Shown here: positions 1-13,495 of the stretch, one piece after another
How positions within the stretch are numbered: the first letter of the stretch is position 1
Layout: each line of letters starts with the position of its first letter
DNA from: Byssochlamys sp. IMV 00236
Taxonomy: Eukaryota > Ascomycota > Eurotiomycetes > Eurotiales > Thermoascaceae
Direction: 5' to 3'
Length of the DNA stretch: 64,000 nt
Assembly (NCBI GenBank): GCA_001931875.2
Contig: MSJH02000482.1
Location: 310,001-374,000 of the forward strand
Translations under genes and position numbers: made by a program
The notes under the pieces: generated by a model
What the model was told of the DNA's origin: nothing
Database searches by the model: none
What the model saw: the letters and a program-made list of their open reading frames with translations, nothing else

Positions 1-3000
1 TCCTGCCTATCTAGCTGGTATTGGCAAGACCCAACGCCCAGGAGACGGCTTGTTGCGGGTGCCGAATTTTTAGAGGCGGATGAAAGATACTCCCTGATCA
101 CGAGAGATCTCCATGATCTGTTCGGCTCTTCCTGGAAGAGGGAACGGTCTGAGAGTCACGATGAACCAAGAAACCCGCCCAAGGCATGAACTCACTGTGG
201 TAGGGGGTCAGACGAGGCGCCGCAGCGCGCGGGTCCCCCCCAAGATAGGTAATGATGGAGACGACGGGGGATCGCCATCAATTTCCTGGAGCAAGGTCTC
301 CTTTTTTACTTTTAGACTGCCGTGCGGGCCACAAAAGAGTTTCGACAAGCGAGATGCGTTCCTGGACGTGATGGCCGGCAAGGAAGTCGGTCACGGCCGC
401 CGTCGGCGGCTATGACCGCCAGAAATGTTTCCGATTCCAGCAACCAACGGGGATCTTCAGGCTATCTGAATGTGTGGCTTCGGCGGAGCATCCGTAGAGC
501 GTTAAAGGGATTTTCGACAAGCAGCGGCGGGATGATCTTCCGCAAGGAAGCGAGCGATGGCGCGGGAAGGCGTCTCGAAGAAGGTTAAGTTCCTCGTGGA
601 AGCGAAGAGTCGCCAGGCCCATTGGCTTCTGGGATATCATTACCACCAGCAAGCCGTGTCCAGCTGCGGCCCCACTGCCCCAGAAAGCACAGGGTTGGTA
701 AAAAGTCGCAGTGATCCGCATGTTGGCCGTCCCGAGTACTGGGGCTTGGGCATCACGATCCACGGAGACCCGCGACGGGGTTGATGATCCCTAACGATTG
801 TGGCTGATCCTTTTCGGGACTTGGCCGAATGCTGACGATGATGGTCTTGAAGTACGGCACTCCGTGTTCCATACCATAAGAATCAGGGAGCGTTGGCACT
901 TCATCAAGAATAGAAACCACTATTTTTTTTTCAGGGGTGTTTATGCAAACTGACAGTGACCATCATTGTTATGATCCACCGGGGTCACTTTATTCACAAT
1001 CACTGTGAAAAGGATATCTAGCTCGAGCGTGTAAAAATAATCACAATAAACGACAAGTACGGATAGTTCAGGAGGTCCTGTGGTTCGGACCAGCCACGAA
1101 TTGCAATCGCCGCGTTCGTCTCCATTCGCACAATACAGACTCCTCTATCTTGGGTCTGTTGAGGGTCCTTCGGGTTGGTTTTAGTCTGTGTGACGAAGCA
1201 GCTGTCAACTATATTCATCCTAAAGGGGTATTCAGAACCGCCTACCAGCGCTGGTGTTGTACATACGTATGATGCCCCGTCCCAGTTATCAGATCTTCGT
1301 AGATCTACCGTACATTCCTACTGCCAGTCAATCAACCGACGAGGCATTAAACAGGCACCGGGTCAGCAGATGCCGGTTGAAAATGAGAAATAATGGCTAC
1401 TGTCAAAGTTTCGCATCGCACCCGTCGCGGCATCATACGTGTTCTGCGTATTTTTCACCTTTTTCAAGCGCGTATGATGCGGGTCGCGGGGCCCAGATGG
1501 GGAGATTGCTTAATTACGGAGGCCAGTGCGTCTTCTACTCGAGCCTCGAACGGCCTAGAGAAAGATAAACTTGACACGGCTGCAAATGATGTGCGGTGAT
1601 CGTCAACCATTTCAAAACGTCCGAGTTGCTTGATATCACCGTTGCATACTTCTGTTGGCATGAACTCAAGAACGGACTTTGACCGAGAGATGTACTCAAG
1701 TCGAACGCGTAGACAGTGCTGCACATTTTGAGTATCTACTACTTCGACCTGTTAGCTGTGCGGAAGCCTTGAGGAAAGATGGTCGGCATCCCTCTTTCAC
1801 CTGTACCCGGAATTCTTGTTGGAAGGCTTCCTTGTTTCATCCCCCGTGAGCGTCTTCGTATTTTGTGAAGATCTGTAGTGATGAGGTAGTGGTCTACCCA
1901 ACCGATGATGATTTCCTGCTGCTCTGCTGTCTCGGCTAATTGTTGCTGGCAACATTATAATCCAGTGAGACGGAATCGTTCTGTTGCAGGCCAGCTCTTC
2001 CTGAATTTCCTGGCTTTCCTGGCTCTTCCTATGGATGATAGAAACATGGCCGCTGGCTCGGACACCCGAATCAAGAAAAAAATGGAGAGTTGGACAATCT
2101 CGATGTCGGCGACGTCAGACCGAGGCGGCCTCTAAACCTCGTACGGCGTTAGTTTGGACTCCTGGAGGGCCCTTTAGACGGGTTTAGACTAGTAAGGAAA
2201 CCCCCTGAAGCTACAGGCGATCCCGCAGCAGCGTAGGGAGGTTGGGGCTGGGGCTCTCGTCCAGTCCGTCTCTCATTATTTTGCGGCATAAGGTTTCAAG
2301 TCGTCCTAACTGTCTTGTGTCTTGATTCCAATCAAGACAAGACAAAACGCGTTCTGGGCTCACTGCGCCTCACGTGGCGGTTTGTTGTTCGATTCAAATC
2401 ATTCCTTCTTGGGAACCAAAGCCGATGCATCTCTGCGCCTCTTCCTGATCCATCACCATTCACTGTCCTGTCTCCTAGCGGAATCCATAATTTCCCAATA
2501 ATTGATTCCTCGAATCTCAATAGTACGGCGTTTAGTATCGGACATAAACCACGGCTATGAGCATCTTGGATGACGGCGTGATGTCCGCTTTCAGACCCAA
2601 GATATAGATAGATATGAGATGCAGGCACTGTACCTGTCTGATTGCTGACCTCCTTCTCAGCTTCATTTTTGTGAGAAACCTGTGTTTAACTAGTCAGTCC
2701 ACTTCGGCATCCCTACGGTGTATGAGTATGACAGAAGTACTCCAGACATGTCCACGTATGACCAGTCATGCGGGAGTTGCCCACTATTGTCGATCATCAT
2801 TCTCTTCTTCCATCATACAATCATAAGAGTATACTAGTTATTGTGAACAGCAAGTGGTTCTCCAGGTCGGTTTCTGTCTCTCGAGTCTCGAGTCTCGACG
2901 ACATGATTTCTTACGGGAGCCTGCACCGTATCCGCTCCGCCTTCAGTAATGGGCAAGACCAGGAGGTCATATAGAAGCTCCCAGCTCGTTCCTTTTTTTT

Positions 3001-6000
3001 TTTCGACTGTGTTCAAGCTGTCCTCTGACTCGGGGAACGGAGTTGTCTTCTGCCCTCGACCCTCCAAAGGATCTCCCTGGGTCCTTTCATCATTGAGAGA
3101 ACGGAACTATGGTGTGCTCTTCGTAGGCAAGAACGGCCTTGGAGCGTTCCCCCTACAAAACAGCTTTGCTATAGATATTCGCAACAGAAATCTAAGGTAG
3201 AGCAACACACCTTCCGTTCTGGGAATGGTGAGTGCGCACTCTGAACAAAAGTGCCCGGGGCCTTATCGGGAAAATCTCATCATGCAGTGAACTTGGACAT
3301 GCTCTCTGATCCTGCTGTCCAGCACACAAGTAAGCAAAGGCTGAATACGATACGAACTTCTAAGATTCGGTAGTATTCATTCAGAACCGCTTAGAGCTGT
3401 GACACTGAGGATCGTGGTAAGCAGCCACCAATCCAAATGTGCGCGACTTGACATTCGGTCCAACCCAACAAGCACAAACATGCTAAGACTTGAGCTGTTG
3501 CTATCCATTAGCATGTTTGAATTAATGCACAGGATGCCTTTTGGAATCACCAACAACGACGAGACAATAGCTTCGGATCTCCGAGACGCGCGTTCTTCAG
3601 CTGATTCCCTGGATCTAGAAGCTCGAGACGATGTTCGAATTGATATGGCATCCTACTGATAATCTCAGATCTACCAGTATACGTAAGGAAGCCGCGTGTT
3701 GCAGTTTGAGGACGACCGTGCCTCCGACCTGTTGACCGTCTTGTTGGAGATCGACGGTCGAGGTACCGTGCATTCCGCTTCTGCAGCGTACATCAATGCC
3801 CATCACCTGGGAATAATAATAATATCTTCCACGCTTGACGGTTAAACTCTTCGATTCCATGTAACGGTGTAACGTTGGAGTGTACCCCTACAGCGTGGTA
3901 ATAATCTGAAACCCTCCCGGGTCTAGGGAAAGGGACGGCACCGAGCATCCACAGTTCAAAGAACTTACTGCAATATTGAGATTTCCACAGACAATGCTAG
4001 CCACTTTGTATGTACTGTACAATACAATAGACCAATCACTTTTTTTTATCGATGATGGCATTTCTCAGTCCTTGAGAGCAGTACACTGTGCACAGACCTG
4101 AGGAAGAAGACCACGGCACGGGTCAGCTGACGATCCTTATACTTGTTCATCTTTCTTGTACGGAGTATCTATGGAGTATTATTAATTTATTACTCTACCG
4201 ATCTTCGTCTTGGTCCGCGAGTTTCTAGTAGTCTGATGATGATAATAATAGGAAGGTGTGAGGCCTTTTCCCCGCTGTATCAAGCGCGCGAATATAGTAA
4301 ACCTAGTGGGTGTTCTAACTTCTGCACCTTCAAATGCGCACGGTTCTCTGTATCTCAACCTTCCTCTTGCCCATCTCCATATATCTAATAATCTATTAAC
4401 CGCGTGGTCTGTGCTAGAAGGGCCGCAGCCCACCTTCACCCCTTCAACTTACCCCAGTCTGTGCTCCCATTTCGTGGCGTAGGAACACCGGGCATCAGAC
4501 CTGTCTTGGTTAGATTCACGCACATTCGCGGTAAGCAGAACAAAGGCACTTGCCGACGACTGTGACACCTGCGCGACAAAGTCGATATGGCTTTTTTTTG
4601 GATACCGAAGACCAGATTTTATTTACCCTCAAAACTCTAATCGGTAGCATACAGTAAGATGCAGGAAAGAGGTATCTTTACGAGAGATATGGCCTATCTA
4701 CAGTCTATAGCGATGGGACTAGTGGTAGGTAGGTAACTAACGACCGACCGACAAGTCATAGGTGACAAAAATGAACGAGAGATGATAGAGTTGGGACACG
4801 GAGAGTTCCCATTCGCTTTTTCATTCATTGCATTCCCGAACGCACGTTTGGAAGTCGGTTGTGTACCCGGTGTTCGCGCGAAGTTCATGACCGAGTTACG
4901 GGACTGCTGCTGACTCCTGAGACGGCTTAACGGTGGAGCATCTCTGCCTCTTTTGAATATGGCTGCGACAGGGCCTCCATCTGTCACAGAAGCGCCGGAC
5001 TGTGCTCAGTAGTATGTAGTAGTAAGCCACAATCGTTCAGTTTGACTCTTGACTGAATGCTCTGCTCTAGATCTCGGGTGCTAAGTTAATATCGCGGCAT
5101 CAACTCTGGCATGGGGGCTTGTTTGCCGATCCTCATTCGGTGGTCATCTTCCTGCTTTTCTGTCATAGAGATCTCACGGAGAACAATGCTTGCTTGCTCG
5201 ATGCTGAATCACATCATCCCGCTTGGCTTTTCCGCTCCCTAGATAACTAGATAGACCCTGGGTGGGCGGGAAGGTAATCTCCAGCAGGGCTTTGGATTCC
5301 CATGCAGTGACTGCTATAGGGGTCTCAGATCGCCATCCAGCATCCGGTCTCTTGGGTGCCACCGTCTGTGACTAGCAGCCAGGATCACTGCAGGTGCAGC
5401 CGACAGCCTCGAGGCTCATGACGTCTTGTGTTGACAACTGGCCCAGCCCTGCTAGTCGTTTCATCTGCCTGCTCAACCTTCCCCAGTCCCATGCCATGCC
5501 GGCCGTGCTATAACGATCAATCAGCAAGAAGCCACCAAAAAAAGGATCTTAAGAATTGCAGCCAGAGTTCCCCAGAACCGGGGGCAATCTAGCGGCAACG
5601 GCATAAAACCTGCTCTTTAATGCCTCTTCTTCCTATACCCTTTTTGAGAGCCTTCAGACCGCTCCAATGCGGGTGAAACAATAACATACATTCGGTCAGA
5701 CCAAGACTCCGGCCGCCGCCCTCCCGCACCGCGGCGTGTCAAGGGACGATCGTCTTTCCCTTGACCAATAAAGATATACTCGCGAATTAATAGAGTTTCC
5801 AGTTACTCTTTCGACCCGCGAGACTAAACCGTTGGTAGAAGGCGCAGCCTATTCGTGGATGATTGACAACGGACCGCACGATCGACTGGAATGAGTGGGA
5901 AGCATCCAGAGTCTCCAGACGATCTCCATGATATCTCACGTGAGAGACATGGAAAGATACAGAGACCAAAACCCAGTAAGAGCAGTAAGCGTGTTTCGCC

Positions 6001-7854
6001 AGCTGCAAGTCATTTGCATGTAAGACGGGGGGGACGGGGTCGAATCGACCAGCCATCTCCATGGGGTAAAAAATGATCGCTTCAACCCGACAACCCTTTC
6101 TGTTCCCTGGCCAGTGATCTCACCCCGAAGAGGATAATCGTCCGTGAGTTCGAGTAACCCTCGCAGAATGAGAATGGGCAAATGTGTTTGGGACTCGCAT
6201 TAACAGACACGTTGGTGCAGATCCTGCCTCCGATGCCTTTGTTTCCAACATGGACTATACATACAATCAGGACTGCAGAGCAAAAATCGCGCGGCAGACA
6301 TCCAGAAAGAAAAAGAAGGGTAAAACTACCAGGGTCTTCTCCACGCGCATGGTATTGTCAGAAATTCCGCACAACGCAAACAAGGTCAATTTAGTAGCAA
6401 GAGATCCCTGTAACACCCAAAAAAGGTAGTGAGCACAGTATTACGCTCTTAAAGAATATCAGAGTTTCAGCATGTTGTCAATGTCACCATTCTTATCAAT
6501 CTAGGGAATAACCCTGTACGGAAGGATCAGAGACACCCTAACCTGGCTTACTCAACCATTACGAAAGGTCAACAATATGCTCAGCAACGTATTCGCATTG
6601 ATTGAAACATAGTCTCAGCTCGGTCGAATTCAACTAAGTATCGAGTAAAGAATTTGTCTCATGCATATCCCAACAATACCATCACTGCCTCACGCCGTAC
6701 AGCGCTACTCCCACCCCATAGATAGTTACCAGGGGCGAAACTAAGGGCGGTCGAGGACCGTTGGAAGAGTACTACAGCTTCACCTATCACCGGGTTAACG
6801 TATCGAACCGAGACAGGGGTCCTGAAAGAAAATGGCTTTCGGCATATGTGCTCGGAGTTATCCTTTTCCCCTTTAATCGGAAAGTATATGGTACAACTAT
6901 TTCCTCAAAAGTTGGTCATGGTAACTATTCACCTCATTGCTTGCATCATCTCATCTCTTTCTCGTTCTGAGACAGACCATCCCGTCTTTTTATCTAATGC
7001 TCGGTGTTAGTGCCCTATTTGGGAATAACCTTACTATATAAAGAACCAACTGCATAATAATTAAATTATTATTCTTGGAGTGGAGAATGCAAGTGAAGTA
7101 AATAACTGCGCGCATACTTCCAGAGGACAGACTATGTAGTTGGGAAGTAAACAATAACCACCGCAGTTCTCGATCTAGGGAAACTGGATACGTTCGACAA
7201 ATCTATTCGAGGAAAGACTTGAAATGTAGCTACAGGAATTTTTATCATACACCAAATATCGCCCTCTTTAGACGCCGTTTCCATTACTTGTCGGCGTTGT
7301 GGTTTATGGATACATGGTTAGTGTGTAAGTATATATTTTGATGGGAAGAGTCCACATCCATGTCCGCACCATTTTCTTCTCAATTCTCAGTAATTCATGC
7401 ACTTGCCAGATTAGCGCCCCTGTTAATCGTTTCTTCTATTAGACAATGGAATTAAGTGATGCTCAGATATCCTTGGACTTTGGGATTCCTTGGGTTCGGG
7501 TTCTTGAATAAAATGTCATTTTTCTATAAACAATTTGTGGGTATCCTGTACTCTGTATGTGCTGGAGCTATCTGCCTGTGATCTAACGTTGAAAAAAAGA
7601 AAAGATAACAGCGATGAGATCAGCCAATGGCTGAATGTAATTATAGGGGGGGGTTGAATATTCTTTCTCCTGCAGAAGTCTTCTGCTCATCTAGAAAGCA
7701 TGATGCCAGTTTCAGACGCTGATGATTGTTACGTTACGCCTTCATGGCGCGACGGCCGAGGGATGGCTATTGTTGCTGTCCCGTGTTAGTCCCCATCACA
7801 TCGGCTTCGAAATATAATAATAGCATTTCGCTAGATCTCTCGATGGGTCTTGTC
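1..7854. other. Long gene-free stretch
   Basis: No gene could be supported in this 7.85 kb. Several short overlapping open frames lie in a GC-richer patch at about 110-790, on both strands, but none has a recognisable domain, a convincing splice partner or a clean start. A perfect inverted repeat with 10-bp arms and a 2-nt centre is at 2318-2339. No terminal inverted repeats, transposase-like frame, tRNA or rRNA was seen. The stretch may hold decayed genes or unusually long regulatory DNA. Confidence 0.6.
2318..2339. repeat. Perfect short inverted repeat (10-bp arms, 2-nt centre)
   Basis: The arms TGTCTTGATT and AATCAAGACA flank a CC centre. No neighbouring gene explains it. It could form a hairpin or be a dyad protein-binding site, or it may be chance in a gene-free region. 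Confidence 0.7.
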
Positions 7855-10834
7855 TTAGACTGGCGAAGTTGACAGCAGAGCATCAGTCTGATGCGACGGA
7901 CGCTCGTCCTCGACAACCTCAGGTCGCTCTTCCGCTATTCCAGGTAGATCGGCCTCCGATCTCCTGACAAAATGACTCGGGGATGCTTCTCGGCTTCGCA
8001 CTTCGTCTGTCTCGTAGTAAGAATCATCCTCTTCGACATCGTCCAAGACACTTCTCGACCGCCTCATGAAGCCTGGCTCCGGCGACACGATCCTGGGACT
8101 AGTAGTACGGCTCGGTCCTCTGGACGAAGTCGACACCGTATCTGGGAGTGGTGTTCCTCTATCGCTCGACCTTCCACGACATGATGCACTGCGGCCCGTA
8201 GGTTGACTGTGACTATGCCTGCTGTCGCTCCAACCCTCCCCAGTTCGATTATCTTCTGTCCACAGCTCAAATTCGCGACTGCTCCAGCTTGCGCGCGACG
8301 GTCGTGCACCGTATGGCAAACTAGAGTAGCTGACCTGAGACCGGAGCGACATGGACCGCCTATGATTTCTCGATGGAACGCGTTGATCATCCTCAGACAT
8401 AGATGCATGAGACATATCCAGACTCTGCTTTTGTACAATATTGTCCTCGTCCTCATCCTCAATCTTAGGAACACGGTGCACGATACCCACGTTAAATGAG
8501 GGTTCTTTTGGACCTTCATCGACTGGTGGAGGTGGCGGCGATGGTGGAGGTAGATCTGCAGCTGCTTTCTCGACATGGTTAAGATATTTTGTCCGCAACG
8601 GCAGCCAGCTTCGTGGTCTGAATTGTTCCTTTTCCTTGTAGCGTGTAACGGATATGTAGCTTGAGATAGCTCCCATGACGATGGCGATAAGGAGAAAGAT
8701 TGTCAGCACCCCCTGAATGACAATGATGACAATACCAATGACGGTGGCGATGATGCGGCTAATATTGAATCGAGGATCAAATGCTGAGGATAGGGCCACT
8801 GTAGAGACCTTGCTGAATCCAAGGAAGTACACCATCATCGCATTGAGACGAATCGCCTCAAAGGGTCTCATCCAGATCATAGCGATGAGAGCAATGAACT
8901 CGACCGCAAGGTTCCCAAAGACCTGAGTCATGGCGTGGCCAGCAGCTGCACCAAAGAAGCAAGCGCGCACAAATTCATACAGAAGCCATATTCCAAAGAA
9001 AAACCATCTGGTTCTCCGAAAACGAGCAAAGAGCCAGCCGAATCTTTTCAGGTAATCCTCATCTTCATGGACAGACTTTTCGGACACAGCAGAAAAGTGT
9101 ATCCTCCACCATGGTAGCGAGCCTGAAAAAGAAACCTGTGTCTCTTTCTCATCAAGTTGGCTTTTGCGATGCACACTCCACCAGGGTACACAACACAGAA
9201 CTGTCCTCCGCTTAAACAATAGTCTATCTGGCTCTGATATGAGTTTCCCGGCCTTTAGTCGATAGTAGAAAGCGTATCCTGCCGCAATCCACACACCGCC
9301 CAGAAATAATGCGAATACAACGGCTGCGACTGCGGTGACGCCTGCTGATCCGCCCAGCGTGAACTGGAATAATGCGAGGAAAATCATCATATAGAAAGCA
9401 ATAAGGACAGTCCTCAGCAAAGCGGCTGCAAGGAAACTCAGCCAGTGACTACGAAAGTATGAGAGTCTCTCGGTCTTGGTAAGCTTGCAGCGAATCAGCA
9501 ATTCGATGGTCAATTTTAGCATGATAATTGTTACAGCGACTCCGGCGAACAAAATCAGGAACCAGATCAGGCCGGTCATGAAAGCATTCGATGCGGGGAT
9601 ATTTTCCTCTGCGAGAGTGCCCGCAAAACCAGAAAAGTTTCCAGGCAGTGGTAGGCCTGGTTTCACTGGAGAGCCATGCCAAGGATAGACATCCGTAGCG
9701 TTAGAATCCGCACGCTTGCTCAATGCATGGCCCAGTCCTCGTTTGTATATCTGTGAGATGTCGTATCCACCTCCCACATCGCTCACAGTGGTCCCGGCAG
9801 CTGCAGCACCGACGACACTGATATTACCCTTATTGCTTCCAAGGAACTGATTGATCGAGTTCTGCATTTGTTCGACATATATGAATCCGGCTGCCCACGC
9901 ATAATTCGACCAAAAAGCAACAAGAACACTGGGCCAATTCATTGACAAGGCACCTGTGAAGTAGATATGGTGGAAGACAGCGAAGACCACCAGAATCGAG
10001 ATCGAATGTGCGTAGTGATTTCGCGTCGAGCCAACATCGGAGCCATAAATCGCCACTAGAATCGAGGAGACCAGTGCTATCACTGTGAAAGCACCCAGGG
10101 TGCTGCCAACGGCAGCAGGGTGTCCAAATGAAGCGCCGTTCGTTAATACAGCGGAATAGCAGCCGATTTGCGACTCAGTCAAATTTGAGAAGACCCGTAA
10201 GATGGCCTGACCCTCGAAATCAGGAATGCTGAAAGCTATTGACGGTATGACGGAGAGCTGAGCTTCACCAATTGGGATAATGCCATTGGCTTGGATTGGG
10301 ACACTGGCATTCATGGGACATAGACTGTAAGCTTGTTAGAATCTCAATTCCCCTTTTTGGATTAGAAAGAGGAGACAGAGGCGGATGTCAGACCTTGCGA
10401 TGTTGGCAGAGCAGGGGTTAAACGTCAGGGTCAGTCTGCTTTCACCATATGCGAAAACACCAATGTAAACTACATCAATGTCAGTCCCCTTGAAACTTCG
10501 CCATTGAATGCCTGAAAAACTGACGCATCACGTTGTCTTGCGGGATTGAAGTCTGGCCCTCGAAATTGAAGGTTACCGTCATATTGTCCTTATAGAATGC
10601 TCCGTCGAAGCGGGTCACATTGATCAAGGAATTCCCTTGACAATCACCGAAATCCTGCGTATATAACGCAGGCCGCCTGTTCACAGGAAGTTCGATAGTG
10701 TTGCCCTCTGCATCCACCGCCGTGACATATTGAGGTTGCTGTGCTATCGACAGTTGACCGAAAGAAATGAAGGCAACGAAAAACAGAACCCAACGCCATG
10801 ATAAAGCCGAAAAGGAAACTCGTAAACAGGTCAT
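7855..10834 (-). CDS. Flc/TRP-ML family membrane protein (flavin carrier / TRP-like channel)
   Basis: Three exons: 10834-10525, 10469-10394 and 10324-7855, giving 951 codons. Introns are 55 and 69 nt; the first has an ACTGAC branch. Joining exons 1 and 2 restores the family string VMLYIGVFAYGES, and exons 2-3 restore a Cys pair (FNPC...LCPMN). A signal peptide (about residues 1-31, ending SIAQQ) precedes an ML-like lipid-binding domain to about residue 190. A multi-span TRP-like membrane domain follows, to about residue 680, then a cytoplasmic tail with a Pro run, Ser/Arg-rich stretches and acidic patches. In yeasts and moulds Flc proteins act in ER/plasma-membrane calcium or FAD handling and cell-wall maintenance. 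The long charged tail suggests phosphoregulation (inference). It is separated from the oxidase genes by 2.7 kb and is probably not part of that cluster. Confidence 0.9.
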
Positions 10835-13495
10835 GATTCAGTCTGTGATGAGAGAACTGCGAGCCGTCAAGGCTCCAGCTGCGCTGAGTGTGTCGCTTCG
10901 TTTGTGTGACTTGGTGCGGGGTGTAGCGGAAAGCGGTCTGGATATTGTCTATTTGCGAGATAAAACCAATGTCTGCTTTCTATCACAACACTCCAAGAGA
11001 CATTGTTGTCCAGTGTCTGCTTCACTCCTGCGCTTCACTGTCTTTGAAACCCTAGGAAGATGATAAGGACCGCCGTCCTTTTGGGTCTTGTTCGGTTCTG
11101 CATATAGCGGGTTGTCCGCTATCAGTGACAACACAGCGGGGAGTTTTTGAGATGATCTTCAGCACGTCAGAGCGATCTTGTCACTGGTGACTTGCAGATA
11201 CAACAGGGCGATGGAAGCTTCAACAAGGCAGTTCAGGGCCAGCTAGTAGTCTTTTGAATGGGAGCACATGGTAAGCTGTCCGCTCACCAGTGGAAGAGAC
11301 ACTCAAAAGAGAGACAAACGGCGCTCCGGCCCGATACCACCTCCACTTCACCTGCCAGTATTACCTCCGTACTAATAGTGAATTTTAGTGAACGACTTGA
11401 CGCTTACCAGCAGAGCAAAAGAAGGCGACTAGGTGTCGATGCCCCACTGATGGTGCCCGACCGCTCTCTTGTCTCCGATAGCGAGACTTGGAGGATGGGA
11501 TATTCGGTATCAGCTTATCAGATACGACGAAGATCCTGCAGGTGAGCACAGCGACAGCAAGACTTGCACAGAGAGTGGGCGATCCCCCGGGGTGTCAACA
11601 TCAGGCATTATTATTGCCATTGCGCCTCTACGCAGGATGCTGGGGCCAGAAAACACAACAAGCCCATAGTCTTACTAGAAAGCGGCTAATCCGAGAGTTA
11701 CCCAAGGACAAAGTGACTCCTGGCCAGTCATACTCCAGGGAGTCCAGAGGCACAGAAATTGTTGTCTGGTCGGTCTGTTTTCCGAAGCGAACTAAGCTTG
11801 AGATCAGCCAACCTTAATGGTGTTTACTTTCTCGCTTGGCGCCAGGATGCACCGTATCTAACCATCTTTATTCTTTCGTTGACAGCTGGCACGATCCATA
11901 CGAAACCTCTCGTATCAACGAGAATCAGATTAGAGCTTGTTGACCTGGCTGCAACAGAGAAAACCCGAGAACCTACTCTACATTTTCTGTTCCGATTCCT
12001 CTTCTCTTCTTCCCCTGATGATCATTAATTAATTTGCTGAGTGGGCGCTACGTTCGAGCTATCGACACCGTCTGACCATTGTGGCTCCTAACCGGAACCT
12101 GCGGAGACTACTGAGCTTCTAGTGCAGGTCTCGAACCTCGCGTTTTCTTCAATCGCCGACCGATCTCAGGAGGATGATCAATCGTTCTACGCCGCACTGT
12201 TGTCTGATGCGGCCCTGGAATCCATGGAGAGGTAATAACGATAATAAAACTAGCTAGAAGAGCACACTACTGTCTGTGGTTTCTCCGGATGAACGTACTC
12301 GGGGCCATGTCTTTCTGATAATTCGATCTGCCGCGACACGTCTCGCATTCCGCGGACAGGCCCTCACAGAAACCCATTCGGTATGGAGCACGAGTGCGCT
12401 CAAACAGTGAGACGAGGCGCCTCGAAAAGGTGAACTGGATGCTAGGCTCTGGAAGAGCCCTTCTTAAACGGTGAACCGCCGTTGGTAGGCACATTGCACT
12501 CGCTACGACATACTCGTCGAGCCTTTATTGACGTCCAAGTATCCGGCCGGGTGCTCTGAGATTTCATGGTTCAATCAGAGGGAAAACCACAGGCGGTAGA
12601 TTGCCTTTGATCTTTCATATCGATGTCGCATGAGATCGACATTGTGAGTCTACTCCGTAACTGTCTGCATAAAAGAGGAAAAACTAAATATTATTAGAGG
12701 CACGAGGCCTCTATCTAGTATCTAGCCTCCAGAGTTCATTCGGATCTCGGCTTCAGACACTTCCGTCCTCGACAAAACGCCTAGATAGCAGTGCTAAGAC
12801 ACCAGTTCTAGTAGCCGGCGATACTATGTACCAGGCAGTCAAAAGTTTTGGTCAATAACATTCCCCTGAATCCAGGCAGGCCGAACTTGCCGGAGCATGT
12901 GTGAAACTCGATCAACTCAGAAGTTCGTAGCCAAGACTGCCTAATTACTACTCAATGGTAACGTCCCTGAGGATCTTCCCTTTAGAGAAATGTCAGGAAC
13001 TTGTGTCCTCTCAATTACTCGTGTAGTCTACTAACTATCTAGTACTGGAATTTTAAGTTCCGCTGCTTAGATGGCTATGAAAAACCGGTGCTTAGCTGAA
13101 CAAACATATCGAAACATGTCCTAGAAAAACAGTTCAATTGTCTCCATCAGGAAAATCCCATGTTGTAAACCTAGTGCATGCACGGTGACCATTGTATCAC
13201 CCGTTTGCAGCAGGTCCTTTGATATGGGAGAGAACTTACTAGATCCCTAGGAACCATATCCTTGTCTAACGAGGAGATCGATATGGTAGACTTCTTCCCA
13301 GATCTAGAGTCAAGCAAGTGATTAGTATGACCTGCTAAAGATTTCAAGATACTGTTTGCTTTTGTGCCGGTTCAGATTGGACACAATCATCTAGTGGGCC
13401 ATCGATTCATGGTACGTATATGGTAACTTCTATGTTGTCATTTACAATGCAAACGCCAAAAAAGCATAATATGCTCAAAGAATTCAGATGGGGCT
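10835..13495. other. Intergenic, no gene seen
   Basis: The nearer part (10835-about 11300) should hold the promoter of the Flc-type gene. Small open frames exist on both strands up to about 12500, but their composition is not protein-like and no exons could be joined. A TACTCCGTA motif is at 12651-12659. Nothing else was recognised. Confidence 0.5.

Noticed and set aside
113..784. Cluster of overlapping open frames on both strands near the window start
   Set aside because: No domain, start context or intron structure favours any one of them; probably GC-rich chance frames.
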